DNA of 64,000 bases from Nostoc sp. PCC 7107 (GCF_000316625.1 NC_019676.1:1661001-1725000); one strand, 5' to 3'; counted from the stretch's first letter, positions 36,689 through 45,838 are shown. Numbers and translations are program-made. The notes: generated by a model not told the origin, from the sequence alone.

Positions 36689-39600
36689 TCAAATCCCTGT
36701 AATTATAAATCCTGCCCAATAATAAGGATGATTGTATGGCTTTTTATCAGGCACAATTTTGCTAATTCTATATAAATGTGTGGCTAAATAGGTTCTAATT
36801 CTTAATTCATCAGGATGCAGAGTTTTGATTAAATTTTCATACCATATAGTCAATTCTCCGGCTGTAACTTCTTGCAACCATGTAGTAGCTTCTGTTAAAG
36901 CGGTGTTTGATGATTTATTTACTTGGAGTCGGCGATAAAATTCGATAATTAATAAGGCGCTGGCAGATGATTCAACGTTCCAAAGAGTGCTGATAATTTG
37001 GGGAACTCCGCCACAAAGAAAACTATTAACTATCGAGACATATTCTGTAGCCACACTCTGGTTTATATTACTCACAAATTTACAGGCTGAGAGTAATACT
37101 AAGTCGTAACTAGTAAGATTTTTTTGGCAGATTTCTGTAAGTGTCAGTTTGTCTTCCCCAGCTAATATCAATTCTGATTTTGTCGGTTCAACAAAATTGT
37201 TAATAACTTGACCTGTAAAATGAAAAATATTGAAATTTTCAGATAATGCCTTCTCTACATTAGTTTTATTTGCTGCTTCCTCTTGGATACGATGAGGATA
37301 ATCAAACATTTGGCTAATCACTTCTGATTCCAATTTGGTAAATTTTGGTGGAGAATAATTTGCCTTAGCGGGAGATTCAATACTGAGAAATTTTTGTTCT
37401 CGCAATTGCTCTATATTTCTTGGTTGTAAGTTTACACCTATTTGGATGCTAGGCAAATAATTAGTAATAAATCTCGACTGAATATGTAGGTTTTCTGATT
37501 CAGAATTAGGCAGGTTAAATAGAACATGTAAAGGTAATCTTGATAAATCGCGGTGAGGTATTAAAATCAGATTTGTGATGCCTTCAAGTTCCTGGGTAAT
37601 TGTGGAAATTTCCAGAAGTTTTTGCAGATGTAAGAGTCTGTGTTCCATCTGCGATCGCCAAGGATGATTACTTTTAGTTTGCGGGTCTTGGGCTTGGTCG
37701 CAATAATCTTGGTATGTTTGATGCCAATCTTCTAACCAATGTTCAAATGCAATCAGTCTTCTAGTCGCTTCTGGTAAAGGTAACTCTTGCAGCGGCTTAC
37801 TAATTTCTGATGATCTATTTCCTAGTTCTTGGACAGGAGTAAATACCAAAATAGGTGAGGGAGCGCCATCTTTAATAATAAAGGTGTGCAGAGCAGCGGG
37901 GCTAATATGCCAGTAAATAATTGCGGTGGTGGGGTTAAGTAAATGTTGAACTGAACTATAGTTGAGGGAATAAATTTCATCTTGCCAGCTAAACAGCAAC
38001 CACTGTAAACAAGCATTTTTGATCTGTTCTGCTAGTTCCCAAGCTTCTACCAAATCACCAGATTCTACTAAAAAATCAACGCCTAATTGCCCAATTCCCG
38101 CAAATCTGAGTGCCAACTGTTTTTTACTTTCATCAGAACGCCCAGGGTCACTAAATAATTCTTGCAATAAATTAGCGGCACGTTGTTGTAATTCTTGTGC
38201 TTGTGTAGTTTGCCCTAAACCCAACAGGACTTTAATTAAAGATTGCAGTATTTCTAAATGTAGTAGGGGAAATCCTTCCCAACTGAGAGTTAATAATGCT
38301 TGATTATATTCAAATACAGATTTGCGCCAATGTTGCCGGGGTGCAGGTTGTTTTTTACCTTGTTCATAATGGGTATTACCAATAGCTAAATGCAGCCTTC
38401 CCCAACCCTCTGGGTGAGTATCTGGGCGGATATATTTTAACCCTTGTTCATAGCTGGCGAGTTTACCTGCGTAACCACCTTGTTTTAAGGCGGGGTTAAT
38501 GGCGGCGACGTTAGTTAATAAATGCTCAAGTGTTTCTGTATCAGGTACATGACCGATCGCTGTACCTCGACCAATCCAAGCTTCCCAATAATCGAGTTTG
38601 ATTTGTAAGGCGTTGTCATAAGCCACGATCGCCTCAGTATATCGTTCTAAATAAAACAGGGCGACGGCTTGATTGTACCAAGGGAGGTGAAAGTCAGGTT
38701 TGATAGCGATCGCTTTTTGATAGGAGGCGATCGCTTCTTCTCTTCTGACTAAGTTATCTAGCGCTACACCTCGGTTATACCAAGCTAAATAAAAATCAGG
38801 TTGAGCAGCCAGGGCTTTATCCCAAGAAGCGATCGCTTCTGACCACTGTTTTAAATTAAACAGCACCACACCCCGGTCAATCCAAACTTCGTAATAGTCT
38901 GGTTGTAGTTCTAACGCTTGATTGTAAGAGGCGATAGCTTCTGTATATTGCTCACTCACAGCAAAAGCAATACCCCGGTAATACCATGTTTCCGGGTCTT
39001 GGGGTTGCAATTCTAAGGCTTGATCGTAACTGGTAATGGCCTCCCAAACTTGCCCTAATTTCAGCAGCGCTAGAGCCTTACTCGCCCAAGCTTCTGGATA
39101 ATTGGGATGGATTTCGATGGCTTGACTAAAAGACGCGATCGCTTCGGCAAATAATCCCAATTCTCCCAAAGTTCCGCCGCGATTGTACCAAGCTTTGTAA
39201 TGGTCTGGTTTCAGGTCAATCGCTGTGTCATAGGCCGCCACGGCTTCAGCGAAACGTTCTAAATGGAACAAAGTCAAGCCGCGATTAAACCAATATTCAT
39301 AAGATTCCGGTTGCAATTCAATGGCGCGATCATAAGAAGCGATCGCACTTGCCAAATCTCCGGTTTTGGCTTGTTGCAAACCTTGATAAAACCAAGCTTG
39401 TGCTTGAATTGCTGTATTTGCCGGATTAGTTGTCGTAGTCGGAGACGGGTTAGCTTGTGTTGTCAGATTCATCGCCAACTGCTGTACTAAATGTGCGCTT
39501 TGGTCTAACCTTCCCAACAATTCATCTAGAGTATAGGCGACATTTGGATCTAAATTTGCTAAATACTGCTCCCAAGAATTTCCTGAATATTCTTTTCTAA

Positions 39601-40696
39601 CCAGCCTTGTCTGTTCTTCAGGGTATTCCAAAGACAATTCACTTAAATTACCAATCACATCTTCCGCCGCCGGAGCCAGAAAAGCTACTGCTGTGGTCGG
39701 AGCAAATTCCTCTCCAGTATATTCCCAAGAGATTTTTTCCTGATTTTCTGCTGCCATTTCCTGGGGTGATGTAGTAGTGAATTCTTCCCCTGTATACTCC
39801 CAAGCTGATACATCTGTGTTCTCTATTGGATATTCCTGGGGTGATGTAGTGGTGAATTCTTCCCCTGTATACTCCCAAACCGATACATCTGTGTTCTCTA
39901 TTGGATATTCTTGGGGTGATGTACTATCTGCTAATTCTGCTTCTGTGTACTCCCAACGGATTTCTGCTAGATTTTCCGTTGCAATTTCCTGGGGTGGTGT
40001 AGTAATGAATTCTCCCCCTGTATACTCCCAAACTGGTACATCAGTGTTTTCTATAGGAGATTCTTGAGGTATCGTCCGAACTACAAATTCTTCCCCTGTA
40101 TATTCCCAGATGATTTCTTCGACATTTTCTGTAGAAACTTCATCAACTGCGTTTGCTGGCGGTTGTGCAGTCGCTGGAGGTGCTAATTCGTCATATTCCC
40201 ACAACGATTCACCCAAGTTACGCAGTAAACTTTGTCCCGGAGTATTTACCACAGAATTACTTTCTTGACTCTCCCCAACGGCTTGATCCCATTCATCCGT
40301 ATCCCGCGTCATTAATCGGATACCAATGTCATAGGACAGTTCACCAACTTTGCCAATGTTGAGTTCCCCAAGTTGTACCATCTGCGTTCCTAACTGCTGA
40401 TTAGGCGCAGGTGAGATTAACAATCTTTCACCAAAGCTGAGTAACCAATCTATCCAACGTTCTGTACTAATACGGTCTTCCATGCGTTGGAGATATCTGA
40501 TAGCCCATATTTGTCCTCGTCCTTGATGTACCCCTTCTAGCAGTTGGGTAAACAGAAGTTCCAAATCAGCATTAGTTAATTCAGGAGGTGGTTCTACCAT
40601 CTCCTGTTCCCTAAAGGTTTTTAAAGTCTGTTTACTACCAGTGGGCTGGTTTGAATGTGTTTTAAGCCACTGCCATAGCTGCGTGAGCATCTGCAC
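36689..40696 (-). CDS. TPR-CHAT protein lacking the catalytic His
   Basis: A 1335-residue protein. An N-terminal domain (about 35-135) also found in the next gene is followed by six or so copies of a WEYTGEEF repeat spaced by about 25-30 residues (about 210-340), roughly ten TPRs (about 430-790), a helical linker and a C-terminal CHAT (caspase-like) domain. The nucleophile Cys1205 (LLSACK) is present, but the catalytic His position reads HFTGQV instead of HFAGHG (Gln1163). It may be a non-catalytic CHAT or use another His. CHAT-TPR proteins often act in bacterial defence and cell-death pathways. Confidence 0.82.
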   Translation of the reverse strand: MQMLTQLWQWLKTHSNQPTGSKQTLKTFREQEMVEPPPELTNADLELLFTQLLEGVHQGRGQIWAIRYLQRMEDRISTERWIDWLLSFGERLLISPAPNQQLGTQMVQLGELNIGKVGELSYDIGIRLMTRDTDEWDQAVGESQESNSVVNTPGQSLLRNLGESLWEYDELAPPATAQPPANAVDEVSTENVEEIIWEYTGEEFVVRTIPQESPIENTDVPVWEYTGGEFITTPPQEIATENLAEIRWEYTEAELADSTSPQEYPIENTDVSVWEYTGEEFTTTSPQEYPIENTDVSAWEYTGEEFTTTSPQEMAAENQEKISWEYTGEEFAPTTAVAFLAPAAEDVIGNLSELSLEYPEEQTRLVRKEYSGNSWEQYLANLDPNVAYTLDELLGRLDQSAHLVQQLAMNLTTQANPSPTTTTNPANTAIQAQAWFYQGLQQAKTGDLASAIASYDRAIELQPESYEYWFNRGLTLFHLERFAEAVAAYDTAIDLKPDHYKAWYNRGGTLGELGLFAEAIASFSQAIEIHPNYPEAWASKALALLKLGQVWEAITSYDQALELQPQDPETWYYRGIAFAVSEQYTEAIASYNQALELQPDYYEVWIDRGVVLFNLKQWSEAIASWDKALAAQPDFYLAWYNRGVALDNLVRREEAIASYQKAIAIKPDFHLPWYNQAVALFYLERYTEAIVAYDNALQIKLDYWEAWIGRGTAIGHVPDTETLEHLLTNVAAINPALKQGGYAGKLASYEQGLKYIRPDTHPEGWGRLHLAIGNTHYEQGKKQPAPRQHWRKSVFEYNQALLTLSWEGFPLLHLEILQSLIKVLLGLGQTTQAQELQQRAANLLQELFSDPGRSDESKKQLALRFAGIGQLGVDFLVESGDLVEAWELAEQIKNACLQWLLFSWQDEIYSLNYSSVQHLLNPTTAIIYWHISPAALHTFIIKDGAPSPILVFTPVQELGNRSSEISKPLQELPLPEATRRLIAFEHWLEDWHQTYQDYCDQAQDPQTKSNHPWRSQMEHRLLHLQKLLEISTITQELEGITNLILIPHRDLSRLPLHVLFNLPNSESENLHIQSRFITNYLPSIQIGVNLQPRNIEQLREQKFLSIESPAKANYSPPKFTKLESEVISQMFDYPHRIQEEAANKTNVEKALSENFNIFHFTGQVINNFVEPTKSELILAGEDKLTLTEICQKNLTSYDLVLLSACKFVSNINQSVATEYVSIVNSFLCGGVPQIISTLWNVESSASALLIIEFYRRLQVNKSSNTALTEATTWLQEVTAGELTIWYENLIKTLHPDELRIRTYLATHLYRISKIVPDKKPYNHPYYWAGFIITGI

Positions 40697-40844
40697 ATAC
40701 TCTGAAGGTTTTGTTTATCCTAGATTGTAGCGATCGTTATGTCAAAAAAGCCTAGATTTGCGTGAAACCCACTGCTATTAAAGGGTTTATCTGGTAGATG
40801 TTTATCAAAAATATACAAAACTTTGTTAGTTGTTATCCATTGAC

Positions 40845-41549
40845 TCACGCTGGTGCTTCATCTGAAGTTGAGTTACTAGGCATATAGTATTGATTCACCA
40901 ACTCCTTGATAATCACTTCTGGATCGTCAGATTCAATTCCGAGTTGCTGAGAAATCTGCTGACGTAAGTTGTGATCTTCCTGCATCATGCCAAACAACTG
41001 TTCTAAGGTGACAGTTTGGTAATCTCCTTCTGAGCCATTGTCAACTGTTTCTGTGTCTTCTGATTCTACATAGTTTTCTGATGATGGGAATGTGCCGACA
41101 GCATCTGGCCCGTCATATTCCCAGATAGATTCACCAGAATTACCAGAATTACGGGTTAACAACTGCATTCCAATTTCGTAAGCCTCATTACCAATTTCTC
41201 CAACACCTAAATCACCCAGTTGGACTAACCGCGCGGCTAACTCATTATTTGGTGTAGGTGCTGCTAGTAATCTTTCGCCAAAGCGGCGTAACCACTCTAT
41301 CCAACGTTCTGAAGAAACACGATGCTCAATATTGTGCAGCCACTTGAGCGCCCAAGCTTGTCCTCGCGCCTGATTTACTCCTTCTAAAAGTTCAGTGAAC
41401 AGAAATTCTAAATCCGTATCACTCAGAGGCGGTGCTGACTCTTGTTGGACATTCACCTCGGCTTTTTTAGGAGTCGATTTTCTCCCAAACAAACTCTGGA
41501 AGAGGTTTTTGAGCCATTGAATTAACCGCTTGAGCATTTGCCGCACCAT
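40845..41549 (-). CDS. Short paralogue of the TPR-CHAT N-terminal domain
   Basis: A 234-residue protein whose residues 40-150 match the N-terminus of the TPR-CHAT protein (for example DTDLEFLFTELLEGVNQARGQ against NADLELLFTQLLEGVHQGRGQ). It includes a SIWEYDGPDAV motif that matches the repeat core there, and the C-terminus is acidic (VTLEQLFGMMQEDHNLRQQI). It lacks TPR and CHAT. It lies about 150 bases upstream on the same strand and may assemble with the larger protein through the shared domain. Confidence 0.7.
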   Translation of the reverse strand: MVRQMLKRLIQWLKNLFQSLFGRKSTPKKAEVNVQQESAPPLSDTDLEFLFTELLEGVNQARGQAWALKWLHNIEHRVSSERWIEWLRRFGERLLAAPTPNNELAARLVQLGDLGVGEIGNEAYEIGMQLLTRNSGNSGESIWEYDGPDAVGTFPSSENYVESEDTETVDNGSEGDYQTVTLEQLFGMMQEDHNLRQQISQQLGIESDDPEVIIKELVNQYYMPSNSTSDEAPA

Positions 41550-41769
41550 AAAGTGTATTGTCTACCCTAAGATTGTAGCGATCGCTCTGGACGATGGCGT
41601 TGGTGCAGTTAAGAAAATGTACATTCTTAGTCATTAGTCAATGGTCTGCACTTACTTAGTTCAAATGTACTATAATAAAAAACAGACACGCTGCGTTTAA
41701 AATATGTGAACGCCAAGTTAGGCGTTTAATCTCAAATTTATTCTGAAAATGGACTGACATTTTCCTTCC

Positions 41770-44700
41770 ATGCCTTACGAACCCCTGCACCACAAGTATC
41801 GTCCAAAAAGTTTTGCTGAACTAGTGGGGCAAGAGGCGATCGCTACCACCTTAATTAATGCTATCCGTACAGCTAAAATTGCCCCGGCTTATTTGTTTAC
41901 CGGGCCAAGAGGTACGGGTAAAACATCTAGTGCCAGAATTCTGGCGAAATCTCTCAATTGTCTCAAAAGTGACACTCCAACAGCCGAACCTTGTGGTGTC
42001 TGTGATGTCTGTCAGGGAATCACTAAAGGCTATTCTTTAGATGTAATTGAAATTGATGCGGCCAGTAACACTGGTGTCGATAATATCCGTGAACTGATCG
42101 AAAAATCACAGTTTGCCCCAGTGCAGTGTCGGTATAAAGTATATGTAATAGACGAATGCCTCACTGGAGATTCTCTGGTATTGACTGATGAGGGACTTAT
42201 TAGAATTGACAATCCCAAACTTAAAGGCAAGAGAGTTCTTAGTTATAACGACTCATCTGGCCAATGGGAATTTAAAAAAGTACTTAGATGGTTAGACCAA
42301 GGAGAACGCCCTACTCTGGTCATTAAGACAACGAAGGGCTTAATCAAATGTACTGAGAATCATTTAATTAGAACAGCGCAGGGATGGATACCAGCAAAGA
42401 ACGTAAAAGAAGGAGCGAAGATACTATCCCCTGTGAATGTGGCTGCGGCAACTTCATTTACAAATATGGTACGGATGGACGCATCCGGCGATTTGTTAGC
42501 GGACACCAGTTTAAAGGCAACAAATACGGGCAAAGATCCTACGACTTGGAATCTATTCTTCAAGCAGCAGAATTGCTCCGACCTTTGTGTGCTTGCGGAT
42601 GCGGAGAAAAACTCCATGTCCCTACCTATTTACAGCAAAAAGGTAAAGGCATTACCAGCATACAATCTCATTGGCGAAGAAATCCGTATAAAAAAGGACA
42701 CGGGATTTGGCAACTTAGAACAGAAAGATTTCTGGAAAAAGCCTCTGTTCTACAACCAGAGGTATTCGGACTTATCTACGGCACTTTGCTGGGGGATTGT
42801 GCCATCTCTTACCCCAACAAACACAGTAGATTCCCTAGATTGTGTTGGACACATGGTGAAAGCCAGGGAGAATGGCTGGAATACAAAGCACATCGCCTTC
42901 AACAATTGTGTCCCAAGCTGGGAATTACAGATAACAAAGGATATGGAAACATATCAGTTACCTGTAACACCATGTGTCATCCCCAACTCAAAGATGTCTT
43001 TGAGATCGTCAAACCGAATGGGGATAGAAAAATTGTGTCAATGGACTGGCTCAATCGAATTACTCCAGAAGGACTTGCTTGGTGGTATTGCGATGATGGC
43101 TCACTCAGCCTTACACCAGCAGGTAGCCCTCAAATTCAGTTACATACAGAAGGATTCTCTGCTCAAGAAAACCAACTTATTGCCAGTTGGCTTACAAATA
43201 TGGGATACACAGCAAAAACAAAGTGTTACATCAGAAATAGTACAGGTAAGCAATACAACTATATTTGGATGGGCGCAAATAGTAGTAGAAAATGGTTGGC
43301 AGAACTCCAACAATATTCCATCCCAACAATGGATTACAAGTTTGGAAACGGTAGAATCTGTTCACCTCGATGGAATTGAGCGAGTTTATGATATTGAAGT
43401 CGCGGACAATCATAACTTTGTGGCAAATGGACTTTTAGTTCATAACTGTCACATGCTCAGTACCCAGGCATTCAACGCATTACTCAAAACACTAGAAGAA
43501 CCTCCTAAGCACGTAGTATTTGTACTAGCAACCACCGACCCCCAGCGAGTTTTACCAACAATTATTTCTCGCTGTCAGCGGTTTGATTTTAGACGCATTC
43601 AACTAGAGGCGATGGTGAAGCATTTAAATGCGATCGCCTGGAAGGAAAGTATTGATATTTCCGAAGCAGCCGTCACCTTAGTAGCGCAAATATCCCAAGG
43701 TGGGTTACGGGATGCGGAGAGTTTACTTGACCAATTAGCCTTGTTATCTGGGCAAGTCACACCCGATAGAGTGTGGGATTTAGTTGGTTCCGTCAGCGAA
43801 CGAGATTTGTTAGCATTATTGGGTGCGATCGCTCAAGATAATCCAGAAGCAATTTTAGATTGTAGTCGTTACATCCTTGATCGGGGTAGAGAACCACTAA
43901 CTATTCTGCAAAATCTCGCTAACCTCTACCGCGACTTACTCATTGCCAAAACTGCACCCAATCGCCAAGATTTAGTGGTTTGTACTGGGCAAACTTGGTC
44001 AGCCTTAATTGAATTGGCACAAAATTTACACATCAGTACAATTTTGGCAGGACAACAACACCTGCGAACAGCGGAAGTTCAAATTAAAAATACGACTCAG
44101 CCGCGTTTGTGGTTAGAAGTAACATTGCTCGGATTATTACCCAGTGCCAGTATTCAGCCAGCCGCCACAGTTGTTTTACCAAAAGTCAGCATACCTGCAC
44201 CACAAAATAATCATCACCCATCACCACCAGCAACTCAACCAGCCGCCCCAGCACCTTTACAGCAGCAAGCTATCTCACCGCCACCACCACCAATTACTTC
44301 ACCAGCACCCACACAGCCAGTCACCCCTGTAACAGTGGCCGCAGAATTAGATTTAACCGCAATTTGGCAGCAAGTACTCAGCAACATTCAGCAAATTCCC
44401 CGTCGGGCATTGTTAGGGCAAATGTGCCATCTCATAGAATTTGATGGTAATAGTGCGCGTGTAGGTGTAAAACCTGCATGGTACGACAAAGTTAAGTCTG
44501 ATCTCACTATGATTGCAGGTGCTTTTCAGCAGACTGTCAACCGAAACGTTGAAGTGAGTCTTGAAAAAGCTACGGCTGCAACGTCTTCTACCGCAAAAAA
44601 AGAACCATCAAACAACGTTTCTAATGGTGTTCAGCAGCCTGCACCTGCTAAAAACAACAACCATCATCAAGCACCAGCACCGCAGTCCTTCACACCTCCA

Positions 44701-44952
44701 CCAATACAAGTACAGCAATCACCAGTCAAAACCGAATTTTCCGCAAATGGTAATGGTACTGTTAATATCCAACCTGTACCGCCACAACCTACGCAAAATT
44801 CTTCTGAAGAATGGGAAGAAGTGACTAGAGCCGCGCAACATTTAGCCCAATTTTTCGACGGGCAAATTGTCCGCTTTGCCGATGATGGTTCAGAATTCTC
44901 TGGTTCTATGACTCCATCTGACTGGGTAGATGAAGCAGAAGTAGATGATTAG
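41770..44952 (+). CDS. dnaX: DnaX, DNA polymerase III clamp-loader subunit, with intein
   Basis: A 1060-codon dnaX. The N-extein is residues 1-129 (Walker A GPRGTGKT, Cys zinc module, KVYVIDE Walker B) and the C-extein runs from Cys560 (CHMLSTQAFNALLKTLEEPP) through the AAA+ and collar regions to a Pro/Gln-rich tail. Residues 130-559 are an intein between VIDE and CHML, in the middle of the Walker B box. After splicing the DnaX product should be about 630 residues. A -1 slippery heptamer (A AAA AAA) near codon 942 could give a shorter gamma-like product. dnaX is essential, so the intein must splice. Confidence 0.95.
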   Translation: MPYEPLHHKYRPKSFAELVGQEAIATTLINAIRTAKIAPAYLFTGPRGTGKTSSARILAKSLNCLKSDTPTAEPCGVCDVCQGITKGYSLDVIEIDAASNTGVDNIRELIEKSQFAPVQCRYKVYVIDECLTGDSLVLTDEGLIRIDNPKLKGKRVLSYNDSSGQWEFKKVLRWLDQGERPTLVIKTTKGLIKCTENHLIRTAQGWIPAKNVKEGAKILSPVNVAAATSFTNMVRMDASGDLLADTSLKATNTGKDPTTWNLFFKQQNCSDLCVLADAEKNSMSLPIYSKKVKALPAYNLIGEEIRIKKDTGFGNLEQKDFWKKPLFYNQRYSDLSTALCWGIVPSLTPTNTVDSLDCVGHMVKARENGWNTKHIAFNNCVPSWELQITKDMETYQLPVTPCVIPNSKMSLRSSNRMGIEKLCQWTGSIELLQKDLLGGIAMMAHSALHQQVALKFSYIQKDSLLKKTNLLPVGLQIWDTQQKQSVTSEIVQVSNTTIFGWAQIVVENGWQNSNNIPSQQWITSLETVESVHLDGIERVYDIEVADNHNFVANGLLVHNCHMLSTQAFNALLKTLEEPPKHVVFVLATTDPQRVLPTIISRCQRFDFRRIQLEAMVKHLNAIAWKESIDISEAAVTLVAQISQGGLRDAESLLDQLALLSGQVTPDRVWDLVGSVSERDLLALLGAIAQDNPEAILDCSRYILDRGREPLTILQNLANLYRDLLIAKTAPNRQDLVVCTGQTWSALIELAQNLHISTILAGQQHLRTAEVQIKNTTQPRLWLEVTLLGLLPSASIQPAATVVLPKVSIPAPQNNHHPSPPATQPAAPAPLQQQAISPPPPPITSPAPTQPVTPVTVAAELDLTAIWQQVLSNIQQIPRRALLGQMCHLIEFDGNSARVGVKPAWYDKVKSDLTMIAGAFQQTVNRNVEVSLEKATAATSSTAKKEPSNNVSNGVQQPAPAKNNNHHQAPAPQSFTPPPIQVQQSPVKTEFSANGNGTVNIQPVPPQPTQNSSEEWEEVTRAAQHLAQFFDGQIVRFADDGSEFSGSMTPSDWVDEAEVDD
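42157..43446 (+). mobile_element. DnaX intein (430 residues)
   Basis: Starts at Cys130 (CLTGDSLVLTDEG, block A), with block B as TTKGLIKCTENHLI, then a middle of about 320 residues with no LAGLIDADG motif in this frame, and ends with block F VYDIEVADNHNFVANG and VHN before Cys560. Splicing residues Cys1, block-B His, terminal Asn and +1 Cys are all present. The middle region overlaps an endonuclease gene in another frame. Confidence 0.95.
42384..43379 (+). CDS. LAGLIDADG homing endonuclease overlapping the intein in another frame
   Basis: A 331-codon reading frame offset by -1 from dnaX. It begins in the codons after block B (first ATG after an in-frame TAG) and stops just before block F. 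The protein has two N-terminal C-x-C-G-C-G motifs (CECGCGNF and CACGCGEK, probable zinc or DNA contacts) and two LAGLIDADG-type motifs, FGLIYGTLLGDC and GLAWWYCDDGSL, with FSAQENQLIASWL, of the LAGLIDADG_2 family. There is no ribosome site at good spacing, so expression may depend on internal initiation or frameshifting. It should cut intein-less dnaX. Confidence 0.88.
   Translation: MDTSKERKRRSEDTIPCECGCGNFIYKYGTDGRIRRFVSGHQFKGNKYGQRSYDLESILQAAELLRPLCACGCGEKLHVPTYLQQKGKGITSIQSHWRRNPYKKGHGIWQLRTERFLEKASVLQPEVFGLIYGTLLGDCAISYPNKHSRFPRLCWTHGESQGEWLEYKAHRLQQLCPKLGITDNKGYGNISVTCNTMCHPQLKDVFEIVKPNGDRKIVSMDWLNRITPEGLAWWYCDDGSLSLTPAGSPQIQLHTEGFSAQENQLIASWLTNMGYTAKTKCYIRNSTGKQYNYIWMGANSSRKWLAELQQYSIPTMDYKFGNGRICSPRWN
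44595..44601 (+). promoter_or_regulatory. Possible -1 frameshift heptamer in dnaX
   Basis: Seven A residues read as GCA AAA AAA in frame. A slip by -1 would give seven further codons and stop at TAA 44622-44624, mimicking the gamma-producing frameshift of some bacterial dnaX genes. No stem-loop was confirmed downstream. Confidence 0.3.
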
Positions 44953-45037
44953 AAGGTAAAAGTAAAAAGTAAAAAGGCAAAAGTGTCTCAACAGCTAGTA
45001 GATTTTATCGGAGAAGAAGTAATCTCTAGACTTGATA

Positions 45038-45838
45038 TTACTTAGCTTTTAGCTCTCCAACTAAAGGTTCTTGAGCAATTTTCGCTAAGTCTACAGATTC
45101 TAAGAGAGTTTGCCAATCAGCCTTTAATCCAGCATCCTGAAATTTTTTGAAACGTAATTCAGCTAAAGTCTTCAAGCTATCATCCCAAATGCCAGATGCT
45201 GCTAAAATAGCTGCACGTTCTCTGAGTGAAGTCTTTTGTAAGTTAGTTGTTAAGCTTTTTTCAAGATTAATTCGTTTTAAATATCCCCCCACAACTAAAT
45301 CTCTAGAACGATCTGAGTAATCGCAAATTGCTGAGAAAATCCATCTGTAATCTTGATTAATTTTAAGTAAAGGCTGATTTAACTTAGCTGGCACGCTGAT
45401 TTTAAAAACTCCAGGCTGATTATTTATTTTAAAACTTTCTTGATAAACGACCTCTTTATTTGCATTTTCTAAAATGAAATCAAAGGCTTTTACATAGGTT
45501 TTAGATGTTTTGGGAAGATAGAAAAAAAAGGTTGGATTCTCAGAAGTCGTCAGTACAGGATTATATTTTGGTATTAGGGCGGTTAAAACTTTATCTTCAG
45601 TTTTTCTAGCATCACTCAAGCAATGATTAGTGTATAGTCTTGCTGGCATCTGCCGATTTGTTACTCCGTGGTTAGCACCTTGATATTTTATGGGTACTCC
45701 TGATGATACTTGAACAAGCGAATCTTTTCTCAAATGTGCCGATTGTATTTGAGCCGTTGTTATACTGTTGGTTAATAGGAAAGCTGTGATGGAAATTGTT
45801 GCTAAATATTTCATATTAAACATAGCTAGATATTTCAT
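45038..45838 (-). CDS. DUF928-family secreted protein
   Basis: A 266-residue protein with an N-terminal hydrophobic signal (about 10-28), then a DUF928 region (YNPVLTTSENPTFFFYLPKT, VFKISVPAKLNQPLLKINQ and DYRWIFSAICDYSDRS). DUF928 proteins occur in cyanobacteria, often near CHAT/TPR signalling genes. Their function is unknown and they are probably periplasmic. The first codons contain two near-identical copies of ATGAAATAT, giving two possible starts 24 bases apart; the second, at 45814, gives a more standard signal peptide. Confidence 0.8.
   Translation of the reverse strand: MKYLAMFNMKYLATISITAFLLTNSITTAQIQSAHLRKDSLVQVSSGVPIKYQGANHGVTNRQMPARLYTNHCLSDARKTEDKVLTALIPKYNPVLTTSENPTFFFYLPKTSKTYVKAFDFILENANKEVVYQESFKINNQPGVFKISVPAKLNQPLLKINQDYRWIFSAICDYSDRSRDLVVGGYLKRINLEKSLTTNLQKTSLRERAAILAASGIWDDSLKTLAELRFKKFQDAGLKADWQTLLESVDLAKIAQEPLVGELKAK

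Noticed and set aside
39648-40067. Repetitive reading frames opposite or beside the CHAT gene
   Set aside because: They are shadows of the WEYTGEEF repeat DNA read in other frames.
44561-44824. +1-frame reading frame of 87 codons in the dnaX tail
   Set aside because: His/Pro/Lys-rich low-complexity output of the repetitive tail sequence; no domain.
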